DNA of 35,155 nt from a virus. The stretch lies in the IMG/VR virus record IMGVR_UViG_3300021962_000327, positions 1 through 35,155 of that record. One strand, 5' to 3'. The stretch's first letter is position 1. Every line of letters begins with the position of its first letter. A model generated the notes under the pieces. That model was not told where the DNA came from. It was given only the letters and a program-made list of their open reading frames with translations, and ran no database searches. This document shows positions 1 to 10,400 of the stretch, in pieces. A program made the translations under genes and the position numbers.

Positions 1-554
1 TTCAAGAACATATCGTTATAAACATTTGTAAATACATCTGGATCTAATATTCTCCAACATTCTACAATAACGTATGTACCAGGTACAACATCTGCTGCCC
101 AGTCCATATCAATATGTAGTCGATTCATATGTCTATTGAATCTAATTGGCTTTTGTCCTACAAGTACTTGATTAATTAATTCCAATTCTTGTCTTACTTG
201 TGTATAATAAATTACATCTGTTGACATCAAAGTGTATAGATCATTGATCAGAATTTGGTATTTAATATCAAAGATGTTAGTTCCCGTAGATTTATTCATA
301 AACGGAAATACTCTTTCAACGCCTACAACCGCATCTGATATTTCAACATATTGATCCGAAATATTATTAGCAGTCATCTGATGCTTTAGATAAACTTTTT
401 CTACAGCATCAAAGTGATACTCACGATAGAATTGAAACGCATCATCAATACGATCTTCAACTTGATCGTCATCCACATTAATCTCAATTACCGGTGCACC
501 CAGTTGTCTAAGGCAATAATCTTTTAATTGTTCTCTAGATGTTACGGTTGCCAT
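1..554 (-). CDS. 13: Neck protein gp13, C-terminus beyond the window
   Basis: The first 184 residues are present; the gene runs off the left edge, so its C-terminus is not seen. The N-terminus starts MATVTSREQLKDYCLRQLG and continues with GAPVIEINVDDDQVEDRIDD and FYREYHFDAVEKVYL, the pattern of gp13 in T4-like cyanophages. In T4, gp13 and gp14 form the neck that closes the filled head and joins it to the tail. The start ATG overlaps the stop of the upstream small gene by one base (TAATG), so translation is probably coupled. It is the last gene seen in the leftward late run, as in T4 where 13 follows the fibre and whisker genes. Function rests on recognised sequence pattern plus gene order. 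Confidence 0.85.
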   Translation of the reverse strand, partial: MATVTSREQLKDYCLRQLGAPVIEINVDDDQVEDRIDDAFQFYREYHFDAVEKVYLKHQMTANNISDQYVEISDAVVGVERVFPFMNKSTGTNIFDIKYQILINDLYTLMSTDVIYYTQVRQELELINQVLVGQKPIRFNRHMNRLHIDMDWAADVVPGTYVIVECWRILDPDVFTNVYNDMFL

Positions 555-883
555 TATCGAGTTACTCCTGGGTTAACTGTTACAATACCTTCTACTATTC
601 TTACAACAGTATCAGCTATATTTGCCTCTATATCATATATGTATCTACCTGCAATTAAGTTTGCAGTTTGACCGGAGGTTAACGATATTGATACGTTACC
701 TGTTGAGGTATTAGTAATATTTGCAGTAAAGGTAGTGGCATTTGCGCTAGAATATGATCTGCGCATTTGGCTTTTAATATCGTATCCTGTTAGGGCAATA
801 GGATTTTTACTGTTGTCCAAAAATTGAACATTGGCAGTAAATGTCGCGCCTTGGTCTATTACTAAATTTTTTATCGTTGCCAT
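554..883 (-). CDS. Small virion-associated protein, function unknown
   Basis: 109 residues with no signal peptide or membrane segment. The sequence alternates polar and hydrophobic residues and is rich in Thr, Asn, Ile and Val, suggesting a small beta-sandwich. The shape (N-terminal IDQGATF, then a GRYIYDIEA stretch) recalls beta-sandwich modules at the N-terminus of baseplate or receptor-binding proteins of other phages. It lies between the long fibre gene and 13, where T4 has the whisker gene wac, but there is no fibritin-like coiled coil, so it is not a recognisable wac. A role in the fibre or neck is inferred from position only. Confidence 0.6.
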   Translation of the reverse strand: MATIKNLVIDQGATFTANVQFLDNSKNPIALTGYDIKSQMRRSYSSANATTFTANITNTSTGNVSISLTSGQTANLIAGRYIYDIEANIADTVVRIVEGIVTVNPGVTR

Positions 884-886
884 TTA

Positions 887-3800
887 TTATCCGCAGTGGT
901 ATGAGCAAGCAATTTGCTTAACTTCTGTTGGTGATGAGAATGTAACAGCTTCTCTAGCTTTTGCTACAGTATAATTATGTAATAAATCATCAACTTGTTT
1001 CATGCCTTTGCCGGCGATTGACGATGTTGTGATATAATCTCCAATTTCAATGTTGCCGTTTTCACCGCAAACATTTACCAACCCTTCGCCTACGCTATTA
1101 ATGAATACGCAAGTATGATTATTCCAAACATCTTCATGTTCTGCAATAATTCTTTCTCCCCAATTTGTGCTGACTTGTTGTATAGTAGCTGGAATATCTG
1201 GATTATCTTCTGACGCGTCAGGATTTGGAATTTCTGTCACATTTTCTATAGAATATTGGTCAATCAAACAATGCGGTAAATACGCATCATCTTTTGTATT
1301 TCTAAATACTCCTAAAATAGCTTTTTGGGTAGGTTGAGTAGATTTTGTAACAATTGTTAACGCATCACTTACAAGTTTTGTAGCAACAACGCTTACGTCT
1401 ACGACAATATCTCCGGGTTCAATAACTTCTGTAGGATCCATTAGTGCATCATGTGATCCTGTAAAGGTAGTAATTGTAGCAGGGCCTGTTTTAATATCAC
1501 CTGCGTAAACACGAAGAGCTGCACCTGCAGCATCCGCCAATACAATATTTGTTGAAACGGTTGCGCCCTCTGTTACTGTATGTTGAAATTGTGCTGCTTT
1601 TGCAGTTGACCCTGTTCCCTTTATCGTAAAGTCTGCAGCAGCTGCTACTGTTGTAGAATTGGTATAGCTATAAAAGGAACCGCCTCTAAGGCCCTTTACC
1701 GCCATTTGTCCTAGATATTCGCCGAACGCGCCCGTGCTATTTTGCGCAAACGAAGTAACGCCAACGGTATCATTCGAAAGCAAAGTATACGTATGTAAAT
1801 TAGCACCGCCTCCAACGTAGGTTCCATCTTTAAATCTCCAGAATGTTGCTGCATTACCGCCTGCACCTACTGCATTACACCCTACCGCCAAAGCATCCTG
1901 TATAACAGTTGAACTTACTAGTAAAGCAAATTTACCTACTAAACTTGTCTCAAAGAATCCTACTCCCGGTAAACCTGAAAGAGCTTGGGTAGCACCAATA
2001 CCAAATTTTCCGCCAGCAATGGTAACAGCAGGCCCTGACGAAAAGTCCGATGCTGTAATTGCGCCTGCAGCAATCTTGTCAGCTGTAATTGCGTTTGCTT
2101 CGAGCTTTGCGGTTGTAATTTGGCCAGCACCAATCTTATCTGCAGTTATTGTACCTGTAGCAAGTTTGTCTGCAATAATAGTACCATTAACTATTAATCC
2201 GCCATTGATAACCGCAGCAATTGTGTTCCATGCTGAGCCGTCATACACTTTAGTTGCTGTAAATGTTGGATTTGTAGCCGGAAAAATTAATGTTACCTCA
2301 TCCGTTCTAATTGGCGTTCCGCCGCCCGCAGCAGAAATTGCAGTAACTGCAGCTGCGTCACTCCACGCTGCCGACGGCGCAGTTCCGGATGTTCTAATAC
2401 TACCTCTAGTTCCCGCTGTTCCATTGGTACCATTAGTACCAGCTGAACCTTGGACACCCTGTTTTGCTTTTGATAAACTGTATATTTTTGTTAAATTTGA
2501 ATACCCTGCTTTAGACGCGACAAATGTAACCGATGCGGTATCTGCAGACATTGCTGTTACGGAAATATTTCTAGTATTCGTACCTGCAATCGTACATCCT
2601 GTTGCAGTAGTTGTGTATGTCCAATTTGCACTGTCATCAACTAATCCCAAATATATAACAGCTTGTGTGGAAACCCCTGCAAATGATGAAACGGTACCTG
2701 CGGAATCTGCTGCTACGGTTTTATTTTCGTCAGTTAAATACATTAACGGAGTAGTATTTCCATTAAATACTTTATAAACGCTTACAATATCGCTATAAGT
2801 TGTTGCTCCGTCGACGTATGATGCTTTTATAGTAACACTATTTGACACCATATTTGCAAATGTTAATTTTTTAACATTGGGATCTGTTGTAGATGTTAAT
2901 GTGGCTGTACCTGCAGTAACCGTAAATGTTGCGGTACCGGACATACCAGTCAAGTTTGCTGTAAACACAATCTCAGGGGTGTTTGTGGGTGCATTATTTA
3001 AAACGCCAAACCCAGGATGATCATTGTTTAAATCAAGCCATTTTGCCGTAGCCGCTGATACGTTTGCTACAGCTGCCCCTAAAGTGGTTGTTCCGCCGCT
3101 TGGCAATGCTACAGATACTGTTGATGCAAGTAAACCTGCTGCAAACAATGGGTTTCCTGCAGCATCTCTAATAACTAGATTTCTACCGTCAATTTTATCA
3201 GCAGTAACTGCGTTTGCCTGAAGTTTTACTGTTGAAATAGAATTTGCTTCAATTGCATTTGCTGTAATAGCATTTGCCATAATGTGGAACGCAAAAATAG
3301 AGTTTGCTGCCAATTCAACTGCTGTAATTGCGTTAGCTGCAATTTGATTTGCAGTAATACTATTTGCCTGTATTGCAGCAGCATAAACAGAATTCGCTGC
3401 TATTTCAACTGCAGTAATAATATTTGCTCTAAGCATGCGGGTATCAATCGAATTTGATTGAATTGCGTTAGCATATACTGAGTTAGCTGCAATTTCAACT
3501 GCAGTAATGATATTAGCACGCAACATTCTAGTTTCAATAGAATTAGATTGAATTGCGTTGGCATATACTGAGTTAGCTGCAATTTCAACTGCAGTAATGA
3601 TATTAGCTCTAAGCATGCGTGTATCAATCGAATTAGATTGAATAGCATTAGCATATACCGAATTTGCTGCTATTTGTACCGCAGTGACTGCATTTGCTGC
3701 AATTGTGTTTGCAGTAACTGCCCCCGCCTGAATCGCTAGTGTGTATATGGAATTCGCAGCAATTTGTGTTGCTGTAACTGCTCCTGCAGCAATTTCTTGA

Positions 3801-4828
3801 GCAGTTATAACACCCGCAGCTATTTTACCTGCGATAACAGCGTTTGCAGCTAATAAGCTAGATGTAATATTACCAGCAGCAATTTCAGTAGAACGAATCG
3901 CACCTGCAGCAATGGTGCCTACAGTAATTGCGCCGGCTGCAATTTTGCCAGCAACAACAACATTTGCCGCAAGCATTGCAGAACTACTAATAGCTCCGGC
4001 CCCTAGTGTTACGTTTCCCGAACCCGCAATATACGCGTTATAATTGTTCCATGCACCGCCAACATATATGTACATATTGTTGTCAAAAGTATATAGAACT
4101 GTTCTGCCTTCAAATAAATCGGTTGTAGGAAGTGGAGTAGTATTCCAAATCTCAATAGATGCTAAAGAATTTGCAGTTGGTGTAAATGCTGCTCTTGGGC
4201 TTATCCATGCGGCACCATCCCAAATATACAGCCCGCCATCTGTAGTATTATAAACAGACTGACCGTTTGCAGTACCGTTTGCGCTTAAATTTGTTACTAG
4301 AGAAACAACCCCTGCAGCTGATGCATTTGCAGTTATTGAATTAAATACGTTTGTAAAGTTAGTTAATGATGTAACATTTACGGTTGCTAGTATATTCTGT
4401 AAATTACTTAAATCTACAGTTGCAACATTCGCCAATGCGTTTTGTAGATCCCCTAAATATACTGGACTCACATTTGCTAATGCATTTTGCAACTTTCCTA
4501 AATCTACAGGAGTTACTAACGCCAATGCATTTGCAAGTTTACTTAAGTCGGTGTAGGTAACAGCACTCATCTTATCAATCAATATTGATAGATTGGTAGA
4601 TGTTATATTTGGCCAACCTTCAAAATTTAAATTGCCGCCATAATTATTAATAATTGTGCCACCGCCGCCGTTGCCGCCTACGCCATTATAGTAAGCCAAA
4701 TTTGCATAAGAATATACGTTCGCAAAATTTTGATTAATTTTCAAAAATGCTGTGCGAATAGGATCGCCTGATCCGTCATTAGCGGATACGCCTATGTTGA
4801 CATTATTTATAGTATATGTGTTTGACAT
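887..4828 (-). CDS. Long repetitive tail fibre protein
   Basis: 1313 residues. The N-terminus (about 10-45, GVSANDGSGDPIRTAFLKIN then NFANVY) is the attachment motif seen in many T4-like aquatic phage fibres. Residues 91-150 are four 15-residue repeats of the form xPVDLGKLQNALANV. Residues about 190-212 (YNTTDGGLYIWDGAAW) look like a small beta module. Residues about 280-550 and 880-947 are Ala/Ile/Thr-rich repeats (AITAxxIAAG type) expected to form a trimeric beta-structured shaft, including three near-identical 30-residue units. Residues about 792-810 are a short collagen-like Gly-X-Y stretch. The last 190 residues start near GSHDALMDPTEVIEPGDIVV and resemble the peptidase G2 (intramolecular chaperone) type ends of fibre and appendage proteins, which may self-cleave after folding. 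It is the likely adsorption fibre; which T4 fibre it replaces is not clear. Confidence 0.85.
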   Translation of the reverse strand: MSNTYTINNVNIGVSANDGSGDPIRTAFLKINQNFANVYSYANLAYYNGVGGNGGGGTIINNYGGNLNFEGWPNITSTNLSILIDKMSAVTYTDLSKLANALALVTPVDLGKLQNALANVSPVYLGDLQNALANVATVDLSNLQNILATVNVTSLTNFTNVFNSITANASAAGVVSLVTNLSANGTANGQSVYNTTDGGLYIWDGAAWISPRAAFTPTANSLASIEIWNTTPLPTTDLFEGRTVLYTFDNNMYIYVGGAWNNYNAYIAGSGNVTLGAGAISSSAMLAANVVVAGKIAAGAITVGTIAAGAIRSTEIAAGNITSSLLAANAVIAGKIAAGVITAQEIAAGAVTATQIAANSIYTLAIQAGAVTANTIAANAVTAVQIAANSVYANAIQSNSIDTRMLRANIITAVEIAANSVYANAIQSNSIETRMLRANIITAVEIAANSVYANAIQSNSIDTRMLRANIITAVEIAANSVYAAAIQANSITANQIAANAITAVELAANSIFAFHIMANAITANAIEANSISTVKLQANAVTADKIDGRNLVIRDAAGNPLFAAGLLASTVSVALPSGGTTTLGAAVANVSAATAKWLDLNNDHPGFGVLNNAPTNTPEIVFTANLTGMSGTATFTVTAGTATLTSTTDPNVKKLTFANMVSNSVTIKASYVDGATTYSDIVSVYKVFNGNTTPLMYLTDENKTVAADSAGTVSSFAGVSTQAVIYLGLVDDSANWTYTTTATGCTIAGTNTRNISVTAMSADTASVTFVASKAGYSNLTKIYSLSKAKQGVQGSAGTNGTNGTAGTRGSIRTSGTAPSAAWSDAAAVTAISAAGGGTPIRTDEVTLIFPATNPTFTATKVYDGSAWNTIAAVINGGLIVNGTIIADKLATGTITADKIGAGQITTAKLEANAITADKIAAGAITASDFSSGPAVTIAGGKFGIGATQALSGLPGVGFFETSLVGKFALLVSSTVIQDALAVGCNAVGAGGNAATFWRFKDGTYVGGGANLHTYTLLSNDTVGVTSFAQNSTGAFGEYLGQMAVKGLRGGSFYSYTNSTTVAAAADFTIKGTGSTAKAAQFQHTVTEGATVSTNIVLADAAGAALRVYAGDIKTGPATITTFTGSHDALMDPTEVIEPGDIVVDVSVVATKLVSDALTIVTKSTQPTQKAILGVFRNTKDDAYLPHCLIDQYSIENVTEIPNPDASEDNPDIPATIQQVSTNWGERIIAEHEDVWNNHTCVFINSVGEGLVNVCGENGNIEIGDYITTSSIAGKGMKQVDDLLHNYTVAKAREAVTFSSPTEVKQIACSYHCG
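3396..3665 (-). repeat. Three tandem 90-bp repeats in the fibre shaft
   Basis: Three consecutive 90-bp units (3396-3485, 3486-3575, 3576-3665), each starting gctgc on the plus strand, encode 30-residue units containing VEIAANSVYANAIQSNSI followed by TRMLRANIITA. Copies differ by only a few, mostly synonymous, bases. They lie inside a longer, more diverged run of related Ala/Ile repeats. Confidence 0.95.
4379..4558 (-). repeat. Four 45-bp (15-residue) repeats in the fibre N-terminal region
   Basis: Four consecutive 15-residue units (TYTDLSKLANALALV, TPVDLGKLQNALANV, SPVYLGDLQNALANV, ATVDLSNLQNILATV) form residues 91-150. DNA identity is lower than protein identity, so this is an old duplication. 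The Leu/Ala spacing suggests a helical bundle or coiled coil preceding the beta shaft. Confidence 0.9.
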
Positions 4829-5050
4829 TTATTTTCCCGACTGAGAATTATTTACTAACAATTGCAATAAAGATTTTATCTCAGAAATTTCTGATTTCAT
4901 AGTATTTATTTCATCTGAGAGTTGCATCATTTTGTTTGATGTATCCTTTTTTGCCTTATATTCTTTTAGCCCTGCAATGTCTTGATTAATTAATGCAAGA
5001 TTTTTTGTATTTTTTACAAAGCTATTTTCATTTTCCAATTTTACATACAT
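4829..5050 (-). CDS. Small coiled-coil protein next to the fibre gene
   Basis: 73 residues. Residues 25-70 are mostly charged and Leu/Ile/Met in heptad-like spacing (MMQLSDEINTMKSEISEIKS then LLQLL), so a coiled coil is likely. There is no membrane segment. The gene abuts the fibre gene directly (stop next to ATG) and lies one base after the upstream structural gene's stop, so it is co-translated with virion genes. It could be a fibre chaperone or a small fibre-associated subunit; neither can be shown from sequence. Confidence 0.65.
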   Translation of the reverse strand: MYVKLENENSFVKNTKNLALINQDIAGLKEYKAKKDTSNKMMQLSDEINTMKSEISEIKSLLQLLVNNSQSGK

Positions 5051-5051
5051 T

Positions 5052-6788
5052 TTAAATCACCGCAGTTGCTATTAGATTTTTAATTTTTGGGACAATTGTT
5101 GTATCATTTGAGTAAAAAACAACCTTAACCTGAAACTTATTAAAAGATGTGAATGTAGTATTTACGCCGCCAACCGAAGCGTCATATGATAAATTGCGTA
5201 TACCTGTAGTAGCTGTTGAATCTTCATCTAAAATCTTGTAAGTCTCGGGTATAAATTCTGTTTCAGAACCAACATATTTTTTACCAACATCTCCGCTAAT
5301 ACTACTTTGATTAATAACATTTGCAGATTGATTATATAACGGCATCAGTCTCCAATCTCTAGCTTCAATTGAAGAATCTCTTCCATTATCCGAAGAACTT
5401 ATAACGCGGCAAAATACATCTATATCAGTACCAACTTTACGGTTAACATCTAATTTAACTTCTAAACCAGTAGAGTCAAATCCTTCTTCCAATGTAATAA
5501 TTTTACTAATATATTTTGATTTAGCAACGCCATTTGCCGCCTTCAATTCAGAATTTCTAGTATCTGCTTCATATGGGTCAATTAAATTTTTAAATGAATA
5601 TAATTTTGTTGCAGCTTTATCTAATGCAGGGGTAACATCTGGAGTATTGTTTGTGAAAGTAACTTGTACTTTAGAATCTCCTGTACTTTCAAGCGCCCAT
5701 CTTTGAATTAATTTAAATGGAGTCTTTTCTTTAAACGCTGCATATGATTGCATTGCTCCGCTGCTTGCATTTTTGCCCTTAACTTCATATGCAATTTTTG
5801 TTAAATCACCAAAGTTATATTGTGCCGCATCTAAATAGATATTATCCATTTCTGTTCTTGGCATTCCGGCAGTCTGCAACTCAAAAGTTTTTACACCTGT
5901 TTCAAATTTTGCTTTATTAATCTTAAAGCATAAATCTGTATTTGTTTCTTCCAACCATACGTTAGTGTTTTGAGTTTTGAACAATCTTCCAGTATATGGT
6001 TCTTTTGATACTAAATCATTGCTACCTAAAATCTGTGCTCCCAATTTTCCAGAATATAATTTATAGTTTGGAGAATTTGACAACACTGAAAACGCATATT
6101 CTCCAGGTGGGAAATATGTAGGTGTAATATTAAATTTTGTTGATGCGCCTATACCAGACGATGGAGAAGCTGGAACATTTACACTAGATGCTGGCATTGA
6201 AACAGATGTGCCTGCTATGACAGTTCCTGCAGATGGTAATCCATCTATAACTCTTCTAAACTCAATTGATACTGGCAATTCTGAATCTTTTGCTGCAAAG
6301 AAAAGTTCTAAGGATGTAATAAAAATACCTTGAGAATATCTAGTAGGAACAAAGAATGTTTGTGTTAAAGGGTTTAATGTACTAGATTCTTCTTGTATCG
6401 CTCGTGTGGCCGCCGCAGGAACAACGGAATCGCCTAATTCTGCGGGCAATTTTTCATCTGCTCTATCTGCAGTAACACTTGCATAAATTTTATCTTTAGA
6501 AGAATCAAATAACTTAAATTGCAGTTTTAATGTTTCACTAATTTCGGGTGTCCATTCTGGATGTACCAACACTTGCCCAGATGCATATCCTGCGCCATCT
6601 GTGATTAACGGATCGCCGGTTATACCATTCACAGGAGAAGCCATTGCAGTATGATCTGCACCATTTGCCAGAGCTATTAGTCTAGAAAAAGGAGGAAGGT
6701 TAAAAGCTTGAAATTTAACAAGTTTTGAAACTGGGCGTGTGAATGAAACTGGGCGTGTGAATGAAACTGGGCGTATGAAAAGACTCAT
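5052..6788 (-). CDS. Virion structural protein of T4-like aquatic phages (baseplate/fibre region)
   Basis: 578 residues with no signal peptide or membrane segment. The sequence is beta-rich and ends in a domain with LEEGFDSTGLEVKLDVNR and DIDVFCRVISSSDNGRD, a pattern I associate with structural proteins of T4-like cyanophages near the fibre genes. The N-terminus is unusual: MSLFIRPVSFTRPVSFTRPVS comes from three 18-bp tandem repeats. The gene lies between the DUF4815 protein and the fibre, where T4 has genes 9-12, so it probably links fibre to baseplate. The exact T4 counterpart is unknown. Confidence 0.7.
   Translation of the reverse strand: MSLFIRPVSFTRPVSFTRPVSKLVKFQAFNLPPFSRLIALANGADHTAMASPVNGITGDPLITDGAGYASGQVLVHPEWTPEISETLKLQFKLFDSSKDKIYASVTADRADEKLPAELGDSVVPAAATRAIQEESSTLNPLTQTFFVPTRYSQGIFITSLELFFAAKDSELPVSIEFRRVIDGLPSAGTVIAGTSVSMPASSVNVPASPSSGIGASTKFNITPTYFPPGEYAFSVLSNSPNYKLYSGKLGAQILGSNDLVSKEPYTGRLFKTQNTNVWLEETNTDLCFKINKAKFETGVKTFELQTAGMPRTEMDNIYLDAAQYNFGDLTKIAYEVKGKNASSGAMQSYAAFKEKTPFKLIQRWALESTGDSKVQVTFTNNTPDVTPALDKAATKLYSFKNLIDPYEADTRNSELKAANGVAKSKYISKIITLEEGFDSTGLEVKLDVNRKVGTDIDVFCRVISSSDNGRDSSIEARDWRLMPLYNQSANVINQSSISGDVGKKYVGSETEFIPETYKILDEDSTATTGIRNLSYDASVGGVNTTFTSFNKFQVKVVFYSNDTTIVPKIKNLIATAVI
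6726..6779 (-). repeat. Three 18-bp tandem repeats at the N-terminus of a structural gene
   Basis: Plus-strand unit tgaaactgggcgtgtgaa occurs at 6726-6743, 6744-6761 and 6762-6779 (last copy with one change, gtatga). It encodes three RPVS(F/K) steps immediately after the start codon. Copy number changes would stay in frame. Confidence 0.95.
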
Positions 6789-6793
6789 TTTAA

Positions 6794-7423
6794 TTATCCT
6801 AAGAATTTGTTAACTAAAAATGTAGATTTTAATTTTGCAAGATTTTCTTCAGCTAAGTCCTGCACATCTTTTGAGTTCGGGGATACGTCAAAATCTGCGG
6901 AAGAGAGATGTGTCCAATCCGTAACAAACCCGTTATCTATACTATATTGAACTGATGTAGAAACATTAGCATTTGCATAAACAGTATTTGTATCAAGTGT
7001 ACTATTAATGAAAGTATTTAAGAGATCCACGTTAGATTGGAAACCTATTGTATTTGCATAAAATTTCTTTTCAGGGATTATAACAGTATAACTATTTTCA
7101 ATAATACCATTGGCAGCTGTAAACATTGTAGGTATACTACCAGTATAACTTTCTAATGAAGCTTGGTTTACTACATTGCCGCTTCCCTTATAAAATATAT
7201 CATCTGCAGCATATCTTACAGTATCAGTATCTTGGAACGAAGTAGTTCTCAATCCATCTGCTTGTGCAATATCGTTTAGCTGTTGAACTGTATCTAACCA
7301 ACCAGATGAAGTTGATCCGTTTTGAATATGCAATTCTCTTGCAACCTTAGAGAAAAATTCAAGTTTTCCCTCCTGGATGCCTGATATCTTTAAATTATCT
7401 AATTGATTTGGGATTGTAGCCAT
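6794..7423 (-). CDS. Putative virion structural protein, unknown fold
   Basis: 209 residues starting MATIPNQLDNLKISGIQEGK. The first half is mixed helical (FFSKVARELHIQ, WLDTVQQLNDIA) and the end is a charged helix (KDVQDLAEENLAKLKS). There is no signal peptide, membrane segment or catalytic motif. It lies between the DUF4815 protein and the 578-residue structural protein, in the same orientation with short gaps, so a small baseplate or fibre-connecting subunit is likely. I do not recognise the family. Confidence 0.6.
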   Translation of the reverse strand: MATIPNQLDNLKISGIQEGKLEFFSKVARELHIQNGSTSSGWLDTVQQLNDIAQADGLRTTSFQDTDTVRYAADDIFYKGSGNVVNQASLESYTGSIPTMFTAANGIIENSYTVIIPEKKFYANTIGFQSNVDLLNTFINSTLDTNTVYANANVSTSVQYSIDNGFVTDWTHLSSADFDVSPNSKDVQDLAEENLAKLKSTFLVNKFLG

Positions 7424-7448
7424 TTAATTACCTTTGTTATCTGCACTA

Positions 7449-10400
7449 TTATTCGCTGCCGAGACCTGGCCCGGTGGTGCCATTCAGCTCATCATATTCT
7501 TGATTCATTGCTGTAGGCAATGAATTTATATCTCCTCCGCCTATAACAACCGGAGGATAAATAATTGCTCTGCCGTTGTTTCCTAATATAGTTGCAGAAT
7601 TTGGGTTAAGATCAAAATTACTCGCAATAGTTTGTGCAATAAATTCTTCCTCGGTATAATTCATATGAACAAATTCATTTAATGTAGATACATCTGGGTC
7701 TGTTACAAAGAATAAATTATGTTGCACTGCTGAGAATGCTGGTCTACATTCTTGTCTTGCAGTATCAATTGCTGCTGTGAAATATGGGCTAATATAATAT
7801 CCCGCACCGTAATTTGAGAAATTGTCTACAAGGATACCTGTTTTATATAAAATATTGCCTTGGCTTCCATTTCGGTCAAATACTACATTATTTAATGCTA
7901 TAATATCCAAGCCTTGTTTTTTAACTCGTTTTTCTAACGCCGCTAATTTTTTATCTATAACAGATATATCCTTCATAGTATATCTAGTTGCAGTGTTATA
8001 TTCAATTTTTATTGAACCTGCACTAGGAGTATGAGGTGGCACATACAATGTGGCTAATAATAACCGTGTTTCATCTGTTTTATCTGGCGGTGGAACTGGG
8101 TTGTCTCCAGGAATTCCGTATTCCGCAGTAAATTTATTTTTAGATTTGTTTACGCTAGCATCACGATTGTTTATATAAACTCTATCGTATCTGCCCAAAT
8201 AATATTCTACGTCTGCCTCTGTCCCCGGAACAGATGTTGGGTTTGGTTTAATATATTCATCGAAATAAAATATATTGGACAGTCTGCCATCAAATCCGCT
8301 TTGGACACTCAATGGAGTATCATCTTGTCTTCTTGGTCTAAAATCTAAACAATCTCTTAAAACAAATTCTTCACCATCGGTTGTAGATCTATAAGTTGGG
8401 ATTTTGTTGTATACGTTTGCTGGATATGATTGTGCATCAATTGCGCCATCTCCAGAATGTGTAAAGTAGTCAAACACAATTAACACGTTTCCTGGAACTT
8501 CATCCGCTTTTCCTAAGAACGTAACTGAACCGTGGTCGTACCAATTGTCACCTTGCCCGCTATCTAAAAAATATTTTAATAATGATTCTTGTTGTACTTT
8601 ATCCCAATATGCAGTATTTGTTAAGGATACACCTGTGCTTGATGCAGAAGCACGGTAAATTTGACCGTTACTTTGCACCATTGCATCCGCAGCATACGTA
8701 GTACCTGCATCGTAATTACCTACAAAAACATTACTACCTACTTTGTAAATTCCCTTATAATTAAAAACATCAGATTTTAATACAGCATATCTTTCATCTG
8801 ATGTAGTTATATTTGCATTATATGTAAAATTCTCTACAAGTGTTTTTGTTCTTCTAGGATAAGAATCGCTTTGCAATGTAGCAATAATATCCACTGTACC
8901 CGCTAATACAACAGTATTAAAATCAATAGTTAATTGTGTTCCGCTTGCATCTATATCTACATCAATGTCTTCTAATGGAACAAAAATATTACCGAGATAT
9001 CCGGGTGTATAGGCATCTCGTACAACCATTGTATAGTATTCTCTTTTTATCGAATCGGATAAAGCAGATCCTGCGGGTCCAACGAAACTATTAGGTGACC
9101 CTGTACTAATTGTTACTACGCCTGAACTACCATAAACATTAGGATAAGTCTTTTGATACACAACCTTGTTGTTTGTGACAGATTTAACATTATTCTTTGG
9201 TATTTTAAATACGTTTCTACTAGATGATACATCATAATATTTCAATCTATTATCAACTAAACCATATACAGGGTGAATATTTGCAAAGAATGTAGGATAG
9301 TTGTACGTGCCCTCATTACCATAATTTGTAGTAAACGCATTTTCAACACCTATAACTGAGCGAATATCATCGGGTGTTAATGTTGTAGATGCTTGTTCAT
9401 AGTAATACCAATAGAATCTAAATGCAGAATTTGCGCCATACCCAGTTTCATATTGGATGTGTTTTGGCACAACATACCCCACAACGGTAGTGTTGTCCAT
9501 TACTGTTCTATCAGTTGTATTATGGCATTCGTAATAATTTGCCCCGCTGAAATCTTTCATATCTGGCAAACCAAACTGAGGAGCTTCTGTTACGACATAC
9601 GTACCGAAGAATGTATCTATATTTAAAGATTCTATTGTACTAGATGTGTTAGATTTTGGAATTAGGATGGGTGTTTTTCCAGATGTTGCGATATCGTAAC
9701 CACCTACAAATGCCCTACCAGATGACACGTAGAATTTTGCGTATAAGTCATCATACGTAGTTCCGGCTGCTTCTAGCTTGAAAGGATTAACTACATAGTT
9801 TCCAGATTCAGCATATGTTCTTGAAGCAAGAGTTTTTGCCAATTCATTGTATTTGGAATCTGAACTAGATTCAACTAAATCTAATGTACCATTTATATAA
9901 CGACCAATCTCAACGTATTGTCCTGTAATATCGGGTTTATTGTCGCTTGATAGATCTACCGAATCTAATTCTAAATCTACTTTTAATCTATCCGCCCCTG
10001 GCGCTAAATAATTTGAGCTGCCAAACGCAGGGTCTAATAAACTAGAATCGTCATTATAGTTTACAACACTTTCGGCATATCTTAAAACAATAGATTTTGT
10101 AGGATATGCAGTATATTTTTGCGGCACAATAGTTTGTGCTGGTGTATGAATGAAAAACCCATTCTTATAGTATGTTCCGCCACTTATTCCAAAAACTAAT
10201 GTTGGGCTAGTGCTTCTTCGTTTAATTGTAAGACCAACATTTGAATCAGAAAGGCCCACATTTTTGTTAACAATTATTACCGTGCTTGATAAAATTTCAA
10301 TTACAAATATATCTGTTACAGGGGATCCTGCAACTATTACTTCATCCCCTACCTTAATGGAATTTGTAGATGAAGATAAAGTTATAGAATCTGAGTATTC

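Noticed and set aside
2019-2777. Long plus-strand open frame (252 codons) opposite the fibre gene
   Set aside because: It mirrors the repetitive Ala/Thr/Val-rich fibre codons, shows low-complexity Ala/Val/Pro composition, and has no ribosome site; the minus-strand fibre is clearly the real gene.
3400-3654. Minus-strand frame with LLQLKLQLTQYM repeats
   Set aside because: It is the 90-bp fibre repeat read in another frame.
4804-4811. TATAAATA on the minus strand
   Set aside because: Lies inside the fibre coding sequence just after its start (codons for Thr-Ile-Asn), so it is downstream of the gene it would have to drive.
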